Shown here one piece after another: positions 6,024 to 11,589 of a DNA stretch of 11,589 bases. Source of the DNA: Sulfuricella sp. GTDB lineage: Bacteria; Pseudomonadota; Gammaproteobacteria; Burkholderiales; Sulfuricellaceae. The notes below the pieces were generated by a model. The model did not search any database. It was not told the DNA's origin and worked only from the letters and a program-made list of their open reading frames with translations. Location of the stretch: NCBI GenBank assembly GCA_019911785.1, contig JAIOJM010000151.1, positions 1 through 11,589 on the forward strand. Direction: 5' to 3'. Within the stretch, counting starts at the first letter, position 1; each line of letters begins with the position of its first letter. Both the position numbers and the translations under genes were made by a program.

Positions 6024-7238
6024 TCATACACCAGGCGCAAGCTTAATGCGGCGGCCGTCCCTGAGCGTGTCGCCGGGATGCACGATGACTTTTTCACCGG
6101 GTTGCAGCCCCTTTTCCACCACCGCCTCCATTCCGCCACGCCGGCCCAGTTGCACGATGCGCCTGGCGGCCTTGCCGTTGGCGACGGTGAACACCGCCCA
6201 TTGTTCCCTGTCGCGGAACAGCGCGCTGACCGGCACTTTGATCGCATTATCCAGGCTCGCCACGATGATGCTCGCATCCACCTTGTAAGCGTCGCCGAGT
6301 GATTGCCATTTTTCGGCGGGAGAGGTGAGGTCGATCACCACGTTGACGCGCTGCTCCTCGACCCCGAGGGCGGAAACCTTGGTAAAGGCCGCCGGCTCTA
6401 CCCGCCTGACGCGGCCTTCGAGCGACTCCGCCCGGCCCCAGCGCAGGAGGCGTACCGGGGCGCCCGGCTTGATCTGTACCGCGTCGGTGCTGAGCACATC
6501 CACCACCACTTCGAGCTCGGCGGGCTGCCCGACTTCCAGCAGCGGCGCACCCACTGCAACGGTGGCTTCGCTTTCCTGCATCACCCTGAGAACCTGGCCG
6601 GCAACCGGAGTGCGCACTTCCCAGCGCCTCGCTGAGGGTTTTCCGGCGGGTTTTCCGGCGGCTCCGTCGCGAACCTGGAGCAGGGCGGCGCGGGCGACCG
6701 CCACGTCGTGTGCGGCGGCTTGCTCGGCGTAGCGGGCGGCCTCCAGTTCGCGCAGGCTGATCTTGGCCTCCAGTTCAACCTGTTCCAGCTGGGCGGCCGA
6801 AATGAAACCTTTCACAGCCAGCTTGCGGGCGCGCTCCAGATCGGAGCGGGATTTGTCCAGCGCCGCCCGCGCACGTTCGACTGTGGCCGTGGCGCGCAGC
6901 CGGGTGGCTTCGGCTGCGCCCACGCGTTCGGTGAGTTCCCGTTCGGTGCGCACATCCAGCAGGGCAGGCGAGCTGGGGTCGATGACCGCCAGCACCATGC
7001 CGGCGGTGACCGCGTCGCCGGCCTTGAGCGTGATCCGCTGGAGCTTGCCGGCGAGCGGGGCGGAAACCACGTAGCGTTCGCGCACCCGGGTTTTGCCGTC
7101 ATCCTCGATGACCTGCTCGAAAGGGCCACGCGTGACTTCAGAGACTTCCACCAGTGCCGGTTGCGGACGGAATGCCAGGACCAGCGCACCGACCAAGGCG
7201 ATGGCGAGCAGGACGAGCAGTGTTCTTTTGATCCACAT
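6024..7238 (-). CDS. HlyD/MacA-type periplasmic adaptor (membrane fusion protein)
   Basis: This 404-residue adaptor is anchored in the inner membrane and bridges an exporter to the periplasm and outer membrane. An N-terminal helix (6-23) is followed by the first half of a biotinyl-lipoyl-like domain (57-89, SAPLAGKL to LAVIDP) and a helical hairpin (about 93-190, rich in A, E, R and L). The second lipoyl half spans 206-236 (VRTPVAGQVL), followed by a beta-barrel (about 240-305, with VSALGVEEQRVNV) and a membrane-proximal domain to the C-terminus. These are the parts found in adaptors of ABC (MacAB/DevBCA-like) and RND systems. No RND pump is present, and an FtsX/MacB-like permease lies 3.9 kb upstream on the same strand, so an ABC partnership is inferred. 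The ATG at 7238 is 9 nt after the preceding stop. The linker has a tandem AGKP-AGKP duplication. Confidence 0.9.
   Translation of the reverse strand: MWIKRTLLVLLAIALVGALVLAFRPQPALVEVSEVTRGPFEQVIEDDGKTRVRERYVVSAPLAGKLQRITLKAGDAVTAGMVLAVIDPSSPALLDVRTERELTERVGAAEATRLRATATVERARAALDKSRSDLERARKLAVKGFISAAQLEQVELEAKISLRELEAARYAEQAAAHDVAVARAALLQVRDGAAGKPAGKPSARRWEVRTPVAGQVLRVMQESEATVAVGAPLLEVGQPAELEVVVDVLSTDAVQIKPGAPVRLLRWGRAESLEGRVRRVEPAAFTKVSALGVEEQRVNVVIDLTSPAEKWQSLGDAYKVDASIIVASLDNAIKVPVSALFRDREQWAVFTVANGKAARRIVQLGRRGGMEAVVEKGLQPGEKVIVHPGDTLRDGRRIKLAPGV
6637..6660 (-). repeat. Perfect tandem duplication of a 12-bp unit inside the adaptor gene
   Basis: GGTTTTCCGGCG occurs twice back to back (plus-strand reading). 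In the coding frame it encodes two AGKP tetrapeptides (residues 194-201) in the linker between the helical hairpin and the second lipoyl half. It is in frame and probably a neutral or hinge-lengthening slippage event. Confidence 0.85.
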
Positions 7239-7247
7239 TAACGCGCC

Positions 7248-7748
7248 CTATTTTTCCTCACCCGTTTCGGTGCCGGATTTCCCCCGGTTGATGGAGCCGA
7301 ACAGATAGCCGGCCACCGCGCCCAGAATGCCGATCGGAGCGGTCAGCTGCTCATCGGTGTCCGCCATGATCACGAGCAGGATGGTGCCGAAAATAATGAA
7401 AACCAGCCCGGTCGCGTTCACGATGTGGGATGCCGAATAGGCAGCTTTGGCGGTGATGAAGCGCAGCACGATAAACAGGGAGACCAGGGCCAGCGCGCTC
7501 AGGATGACGATTTCGTAAAGCTTGACTTCTTCCCGCCGCATGTAGAATTCGTGGACCAATTTGTACGTCTGGTCCTTCGTAGCGCTGTCGGCGGCCGCTG
7601 GAAGGCTGCCCGAGCCGGTCATCGCCTCGAGCATCGCTTTTTCATAGGTGTGCGTCTTTGCGAGCTGCTTGGCGTCATTATCGGCGGCGCGACAAGCTGC
7701 ACTCGCCGTGAACAGCGCCAGCAAAATCAAAGCCCATGCATGCTTCAT
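7248..7748 (-). CDS. Unrecognised small inner-membrane protein with signal peptide and three helices
   Basis: I do not recognise this 166-residue protein. It starts with a signal peptide (MKHAWALILLALFTASAACRA, cleavage probably near residues 21-22). A hydrophilic periplasmic segment of about 55 residues follows (23-77), then three hydrophobic segments at about 78-98, 107-128 and 134-153, and a short charged C-terminal tail (GKSGTETGEEK). A cysteine at 19 sits in SAAC, a poor lipobox, so a lipoprotein is unlikely. The ribosome site AAGGA overlaps the TAA stop of the upstream gene, suggesting translational coupling, and the adaptor gene starts 9 nt after its stop. Its place between a small exported protein and an HlyD adaptor suggests an envelope role, but no function can be assigned. 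The start is supported by both the Shine-Dalgarno and the signal peptide. Confidence 0.8.
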   Translation of the reverse strand: MKHAWALILLALFTASAACRAADNDAKQLAKTHTYEKAMLEAMTGSGSLPAAADSATKDQTYKLVHEFYMRREEVKLYEIVILSALALVSLFIVLRFITAKAAYSASHIVNATGLVFIIFGTILLVIMADTDEQLTAPIGILGAVAGYLFGSINRGKSGTETGEEK

Positions 7749-7757
7749 GATTTTTCC

Positions 7758-8096
7758 TTACCTTTTTTTTCCCAGTATCTGTAGCAACCGCAAATAATAC
7801 TGCGCCTCATCCACCCGGCCCCCTTCGATCGCCTGATCGCGCCTGAGCTCGAACGATTTTATAAGCTCGGCGCGCTGCGCCGGGTTCAGGTCTCTGGTCT
7901 GCTGTTCGAAGTCCTGGTAATAGGCCTCGCTGATTTGAGGGCGTACGGCCCGCTGTTCCATCGGGCGCTGCTCGACCCGAGGTTCAGCCTGCTGAGATGG
8001 GAACGGATAAGGGCGCAGTTCCGCCGCTATGACCTGCAAGGACGCCATGCAGGACAAAATGGTGACGATGGCGAAACCCCGGGATGAGGCGCTCAT
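7758..8096 (-). CDS. Unrecognised small exported, charge-rich protein
   Basis: This 112-residue protein has no family I recognise. An N-terminal hydrophobic signal (about 7-25, ending VIAA before ELRPY) predicts export to the periplasm by Sec; ILSC at 13-16 is a weak lipobox alternative. The mature part is proline-, glutamine- and arginine-rich at first (about 28-55), then probably one long amphipathic helix pair (about 58-110, QTRDLNPAQRAELIKSFELR onwards). The ATG at 8096 has an AAAGGAG ribosome site 6 nt upstream that runs into the TAA stop of the peptidase gene, so the two are coupled. The C-terminus ends in GKKR, encoded across a run of eight A on the coding strand (7763-7770). The next gene starts 9 nt later in the same frame. 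It may act as a periplasmic chaperone, inhibitor or anchor for its neighbours, but this is only inferred from position. Confidence 0.78.
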   Translation of the reverse strand: MSASSRGFAIVTILSCMASLQVIAAELRPYPFPSQQAEPRVEQRPMEQRAVRPQISEAYYQDFEQQTRDLNPAQRAELIKSFELRRDQAIEGGRVDEAQYYLRLLQILGKKR

Positions 8097-8107
8097 GCCG
8101 TTCTCCT

Positions 8108-10096
8108 TTAACCCAATTTCAGCCTGCGCGCCCGCAGCGACGCGGGGGTGCGGGCAAATTCAAACGGCGCTTGTGCTGTCCCCCGGCCGAGTATCCGCGC
8201 CAGGGTGGCGAGCACGGTCGGCTTGTCGTCGTCGAAATCGCCGTGGTGGCGTGCCGTGGAATGAACGGGTGAGCCGTCCTCGGCAGTGTTCGGCGAACGT
8301 ACCCAGTCGGCCTTGCCGTTCTTGAACAGCATGTCGAGCTCGGCGTCGGCGCGGACGAATTTTTCCATGCCCAGGATCGGCTCGCCGTCTTTCTGGAACA
8401 CCGGGATGCGCACCCGCTGCTCGAAAGCGTCGGACACCAGATAGAGCAGCGACTTGTGGTAGATATTGGCGCAGTTGTCGTCCTGTTCCACCTGGTCGGT
8501 GAGCGTGAACAGGGCGAAGCGCTTGATGCCCTTGGCGTTGAGCGCGGGCAGATAGGTCTGCTTGAACAGGTCGACGGTGCAGGCGGGCGCCCACAGCGTG
8601 CAGGTCTCGATCTTCCGGCCGAGGCCGGTCATGCCGCTCAGCGGGCCGGAGGTGATTTTCCCCTTGGCCGTGAGCAACTGGACGATGTGGGCATGGAAGA
8701 TGCTGCCGGCGCTGTGCCCCGCGATATGGATTTCGATGCCCGGGTCCTGCGCCAGCAGTTCGTCGAGAAAGCCCAGCGCGATGCGCGCCCCGCCTTTTTC
8801 GTTCAGGGTGGCGAACAGGGCATTTTCCTTCATTTCGCTCCACATCGTCCTGCCGCCCAGCGTCCGCGCCAAGGGTTCGAGCGCATCATCCAGTCGGTCG
8901 AGCATGAAGTCCTTGGCTGCGTCGAGAATCCCCTCCGGCCGGCGCCTGCTGTGGGCGTCCTCGATGATGTTCTTGATCGTGGTCCAGGCGTCGGACTTCC
9001 AGCTGAAGGCCAGGGGGTACACTTCCGCATCCAGCAGGGCCTTGCGGTAGTCGGACACGCGCTGGATGGCGGATTCCTCGCTCACCAGCCCGCCGTGGGC
9101 GTACAGGAGCAGGCGTTTCTTTTTCCAGTTCCTGGTGATGCGCGGGAAATCCTGCTTGATGATTTCCTCCGCTTCGGCAGCCGAAGTGCCGAAGATGCCG
9201 TCGTCCCGGAGCGCCCCGTCGTTGCCGATGCTGATGATATGCGGCCGCAGCTCGGGGTAGGAGTAAGACTTGGCGCGCATAGCTCCGGCGCGGCCTGGCG
9301 CGGCGCCCTTCGCGGCGGCCTCGAGCATCACCGGCGCACCCAGCCGGGCCACCCAGATGTCAGTGCCGTTGCCAAGCCAATCCTGGTAGCTGACGAGCGC
9401 AAAACCCTGATGCCCCCAGTCCGGCCCCCAGGAATTCTGGATCCAGAAGCCGCGCTCGTCGAAGGCGACGATGGCGAAAGCGTGCCCGCCCAGGATTTCG
9501 TCCCGCAGCGGGATCACGCCGTCGGCTGAAACCGCCTCCCACCCGGCGTGCACCGTGGCGGTGGCGTACAGGATGCCGACCTCGGCCAGCGCCGCGTGCA
9601 TCGCCACCAGATCCTTGTGGTTGACGCGGAAGTAGGCGCCGAGGGGACGGTTTGCCGCATCCGCGATGCGGGTTTCGGTCAGCTTGGCATCGGGCTTTTT
9701 CGGGTCATAGCGCCATAACGACTCACTGCACACCCCGTGCTTGTGCCAGCCCTTCATTGCGCCGCGCGCGCTGGAGCCGTCGTATTTCTCGCCGGGCCAT
9801 TCGTCGTAGCGCTTGGCCATTTCATACATCATGCGCGGGCTGACCGAGTCCTTGCCTTTCACTTCCTTGCGCTTGCGCAGCAGGTAGTTGGTCACGGTGG
9901 CCAAGCCGAAGCCGGTGCAGGCGCCCTCTGCGCCCTGGTCGAGGATGGGCACCTTGACTTTCCGGTAGTCTTCGAGGGCGATCCGCTTCGGCACTTCGAT
10001 CAATGTCGCCTCGTACATTTTGTCGCGGAAATCCATCGTATCCGGGCGGACGTTATAAACCCGCTGTACGGTCTGCCTTGTTTTGCCTTTTGCCAT
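8108..10096 (-). CDS. Papain-like cysteine peptidase fused to a serine alpha/beta-hydrolase
   Basis: This is a 662-residue protein with two apparent catalytic domains. Residues about 35-255 are papain-like (C1): DQGAEGACTGFG supplies oxyanion Q54 and nucleophile C60, GGHAFAIVAFD supplies H205, and QNSWGPDWGHQGF supplies N221. Codons for C60, H205 and N221 were checked at 9917-9919, 9482-9484 and 9434-9436. Residues about 325-640 look like an alpha/beta-hydrolase: an oxyanion-type YAHGG (332-336), the nucleophile elbow GHSAG (S462, codon at 8711-8713), a possible acid near D534, and a likely histidine at H618/H619 in RHHGDF just before the last helix. There is no propeptide and no signal peptide, so it is either cytoplasmic or exported by a non-Sec route. 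The ATG at 10096 has AAGGAGG 9 nt upstream; a TTG at 10135 would overlap the previous gene and is rejected. It is 19 nt after the peptidoglycan-binding gene and 11 nt before the next. Substrates are unknown. Confidence 0.86.
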   Translation of the reverse strand: MAKGKTRQTVQRVYNVRPDTMDFRDKMYEATLIEVPKRIALEDYRKVKVPILDQGAEGACTGFGLATVTNYLLRKRKEVKGKDSVSPRMMYEMAKRYDEWPGEKYDGSSARGAMKGWHKHGVCSESLWRYDPKKPDAKLTETRIADAANRPLGAYFRVNHKDLVAMHAALAEVGILYATATVHAGWEAVSADGVIPLRDEILGGHAFAIVAFDERGFWIQNSWGPDWGHQGFALVSYQDWLGNGTDIWVARLGAPVMLEAAAKGAAPGRAGAMRAKSYSYPELRPHIISIGNDGALRDDGIFGTSAAEAEEIIKQDFPRITRNWKKKRLLLYAHGGLVSEESAIQRVSDYRKALLDAEVYPLAFSWKSDAWTTIKNIIEDAHSRRRPEGILDAAKDFMLDRLDDALEPLARTLGGRTMWSEMKENALFATLNEKGGARIALGFLDELLAQDPGIEIHIAGHSAGSIFHAHIVQLLTAKGKITSGPLSGMTGLGRKIETCTLWAPACTVDLFKQTYLPALNAKGIKRFALFTLTDQVEQDDNCANIYHKSLLYLVSDAFEQRVRIPVFQKDGEPILGMEKFVRADAELDMLFKNGKADWVRSPNTAEDGSPVHSTARHHGDFDDDKPTVLATLARILGRGTAQAPFEFARTPASLRARRLKLG

Positions 10097-10115
10097 GATC
10101 GTCAGCCTCCTTCGG

Positions 10116-11069
10116 TCATTTGAGCTGGATGCCAAACTGCTCTTCCAGGTTGTAGCGGACGCCGTGCACCATGCCTTCGCCCTTGGCGATGCACAGCTTG
10201 CGCGCGCGCACGTCCTCGACCCAGCGCGGGTTGGCGGCCTCGGCGCGGCGGTGAGCGATGATTTTCATCTTTTCCACCTCCAGCGCCTCGCGCGGCAGGT
10301 CCGGCGCCAAACCGGCGAAGTCCGCGAGAACCTGCGCTTTCACGAGGCTGCTGATGCTGCCGTTCTGTACCTTGATGTCGAACATCAGCGCCGTGGCGCG
10401 TTGCGACCACAGCCCGTAATCGGCGCAAAGCCCGACCGCCGCCCGGTACAGCGCGCCGGCGTATTTCTGCTCGATCGCCTGGAATTCCCCGGTTCTTCCC
10501 AGGCTTTTGAACATGCCGCGCCACGGTTCGGTGATGAAGTGTTTGACCGGGTGCTGGATGCTGGCGGCGAAATTCATCAGCTCGCGTTTGTCGGCATCGA
10601 GCGCCGCCGTCAGCACGCCGTAGCGTTCCTGGAAAATGGACTGAACGATGCCGGGATGCTGCCTGATCATGTCCCTGAGCATGGGCTGGAGTGAATCCTG
10701 GCCGAAATTCCACTGGCATACGCCGAAGCTGATGCCCTGGCCGTCGAAATCCCCGCTCAAGCCCGCAAAACAGTCGGGGAAGCCGGAATTTGTTTCGAAT
10801 GCACCGGTCAGCCCCAGACAGCGATAGTCGAGGGGTTTGGAGAACAAAGAGGGGACCGGAATTTCGGCATTGAATAGCGCGCTCCAGGTAATGGGGCCGA
10901 CCGCGCCGTCCACTTCGAGACCGGTATTCTGCTGGAAAGCTTTGACCGCCGCTTCGGTGCCGCCGCCGAAGGCGCCGTCGATCGGGCCGCGGTATAGCCC
11001 CAGTGCTTGCAGCTGTATCTGGATCTGCCTGACTTCTTCTCCGCTGGAGCCGAGCCGGTAGGTGGCCAT
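10116..11069 (-). CDS. Peptidoglycan-binding (PGBD) protein with a lysozyme/chitosanase-like domain
   Basis: This 317-residue protein has an N-terminal peptidoglycan-binding domain of the PG_binding_1 type (about 5-66, from RLGSSGEEVRQIQ through the GPIDGAFGGGTEAAVKAFQ block to VDGAVGPITWSALF). The larger C-terminal part (about 80-317) contains LTGAFET (E92), GDFDGQGISFGVCQW (D107, D109) and FDIKVQNGS. A glutamate followed about 15 residues later by an aspartate in DGxGxSxG resembles the acid/base layout of lysozyme-superfamily enzymes such as GH46 chitosanases, so it may be a muramidase; this is inferred. It lacks a signal peptide, which is odd for a wall-binding protein and suggests non-Sec delivery, release by lysis, or a cytoplasmic scaffold role. 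The ATG at 11069 has an excellent GGAGGA ribosome site 5 nt upstream and a candidate promoter just before it, so it heads the operon. The peptidase/hydrolase gene follows 19 nt later. Confidence 0.85.
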   Translation of the reverse strand: MATYRLGSSGEEVRQIQIQLQALGLYRGPIDGAFGGGTEAAVKAFQQNTGLEVDGAVGPITWSALFNAEIPVPSLFSKPLDYRCLGLTGAFETNSGFPDCFAGLSGDFDGQGISFGVCQWNFGQDSLQPMLRDMIRQHPGIVQSIFQERYGVLTAALDADKRELMNFAASIQHPVKHFITEPWRGMFKSLGRTGEFQAIEQKYAGALYRAAVGLCADYGLWSQRATALMFDIKVQNGSISSLVKAQVLADFAGLAPDLPREALEVEKMKIIAHRRAEAANPRWVEDVRARKLCIAKGEGMVHGVRYNLEEQFGIQLK

Positions 11070-11103
11070 GCGGTTCCTCCGCCTGATTATGTGGTTAATA
11101 ATA

Positions 11104-11132
11104 AATATAGTTCACTTCTGGTGGCCTGTCGG
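11104..11132 (-). promoter_or_regulatory. Candidate sigma70 promoter heading the peptidoglycan-binding/peptidase operon
   Basis: On the minus strand CCGACA (11127-11132, 4 of 6 to TTGACA) is followed after exactly 17 bp by TATATT (11104-11109, 5 of 6 to TATAAT), in the only AT-rich stretch of this area. A start near 11097 gives a leader of about 28 nt to the ATG at 11069. A GGCC-TGTC-GGCC inverted repeat (11123-11134) overlaps the -35 and could be an operator, though the arms are only 4 bp. Confidence 0.5.
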
Positions 11133-11145
11133 CCTCAAGTCCGGC

Positions 11146-11589
11146 TCATTCCCTCGTCTTCAATACCGCCACCAGATCCAGATGATCCACCCGGTGGCGT
11201 ACGATCAGCGAACTGGCCACGCCGGCGGCCAGGATGGCGAGGGCGGCGTAGGCGTAGGTGCCGGAGGTGATGATGACCGGGAAGGTGATGGTCTCGACAT
11301 GGATCAGGGAGACGATCAGCACCGACAGCAGGTAGCCCAGCCACAGGCCGAGCGGGATCGCCAGCGCGATTTCGATCGCGAGCTCTCCTAAAAGCAGCCC
11401 GGAAACCTCGTGACGGGTGAAACCCAGCACGCGCAGGCTGGCCAGTTCCCAGGCCCTTTCCGCCAAGGCGATGCGGGCGCTGTTGTAGACCACGCCCACC
11501 GCGATCGCGGCGGCGAACGCGGTCACGATGGCGGTGAAAAAAAGCAGAAAGCGGGCGTTGGTTTCGCGGAAGCTGCGCAGCAGTTCCCC
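11146..11589 (-). CDS. FtsX/MacB-like ABC transporter permease, C-terminal part only
   Basis: The frame is open from base 11589 to a TGA at 11146-11148, giving 147 C-terminal residues; the start lies beyond the window. Three hydrophobic segments are visible: one near the left end (RFLLFFTAIVTAF onward), one around GELAIEIALAIPLGLWLGY through LSVLIVSLI, and one around YAYAALAILAAGVASSLIV. Between the first two is ALAERAWELASLRVLGFTRHEV, the cytoplasmic coupling motif of FtsX/MacB permeases (charged, then LRxLGxxxxE/Q). The terminal LDLVAVLKTRE block is one I associate with permeases that work with an ATPase and an HlyD adaptor. The expected adaptor is at 6024-7238, separated by four other genes; the ATPase is presumably outside the window. 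No terminator is seen in the 76 nt to the next gene, so readthrough into the peptidoglycan-binding gene is possible. Confidence 0.85.
   Translation of the reverse strand, partial: GELLRSFRETNARFLLFFTAIVTAFAAAIAVGVVYNSARIALAERAWELASLRVLGFTRHEVSGLLLGELAIEIALAIPLGLWLGYLLSVLIVSLIHVETITFPVIITSGTYAYAALAILAAGVASSLIVRHRVDHLDLVAVLKTRE

Noticed and set aside
7228..7241. A second 9/10 FNR-type box, TTGATCCACATTAA
   Set aside because: It overlaps the start codon of the adaptor gene (ATG TGG ATC) inside a tightly spaced operon, with no suitable -10 downstream on either strand. About 0.3 such matches are expected by chance in a window this size.
7763..7770. Run of eight A (coding strand) at the end of the 112-residue gene as a programmed frameshift site
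   Set aside because: A -1 slip enters a frame that runs about 28 codons to a stop and does not join the next gene. The next gene is already in the same frame, separated only by the TAA and three codons. Slippage would have no obvious product.
8456..9529. A 357-codon plus-strand open frame opposite the peptidase/hydrolase gene
   Set aside because: It is an antisense shadow of a gene whose catalytic motifs are clear on the minus strand; the composition is typical of GC-rich reverse frames.

Overview
The window is GC-rich, densely coded chromosomal DNA of Gram-negative type: lipobox-free signal peptides, a periplasmic membrane-fusion protein, AmpD wall recycling and PurU. AmpD, PurU, glycogen phosphorylase and the Crp/Fnr-type regulator together suggest a betaproteobacterium, perhaps Nitrosomonadales or Rhodocyclales. 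This assignment is inferred from protein character and was not searched. No rRNA, tRNA, CRISPR array, insertion sequence or integrase was seen.

Layout. (1) 1-3536, minus strand: a CaCA-type cation antiporter gene followed by glgP, which runs off the left edge a few codons short of its end. (2) 3617-4944, plus strand: ampD and a Crp/Fnr-family regulator, divergent from the antiporter. (3) 4941-5099, plus strand: a compact non-coding unit made of an FNR-type box, a -10-like element about 30 bp on, roughly 110 nt of structured sequence with a CU-rich anti-Shine-Dalgarno stretch, and a perfect intrinsic terminator. (4) 11069-5135, minus strand: six tightly spaced genes (gaps of 19, 11, 9, 9 and 31 nt). 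They encode a peptidoglycan-binding/lysozyme-like protein, a large papain-like peptidase fused to a serine alpha/beta-hydrolase, a small exported protein, a small three-helix membrane protein, an HlyD-type adaptor and PurU. (5) 11146 to the right edge, minus strand: the C-terminal part of an FtsX/MacB-like ABC permease.

How it fits together. AmpD recycles muropeptides and PurU supplies formate and free tetrahydrofolate; both are housekeeping functions. The HlyD adaptor and the FtsX-like permease look like two parts of one ABC export system, but a four-gene cassette with its own candidate promoter lies between them. That cassette combines a wall-binding hydrolase-like protein without a signal peptide, a two-catalytic-domain peptidase/hydrolase, and two small envelope proteins. 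It is the least conventional protein-coding part of the window.

The most interesting non-coding signal is the candidate small RNA at 4989-5099. It lies directly behind an FNR-family gene, with an FNR-type box placed as at a class II activated promoter. By architecture it resembles anaerobically induced FnrS-type regulators, although no sequence homology is claimed.
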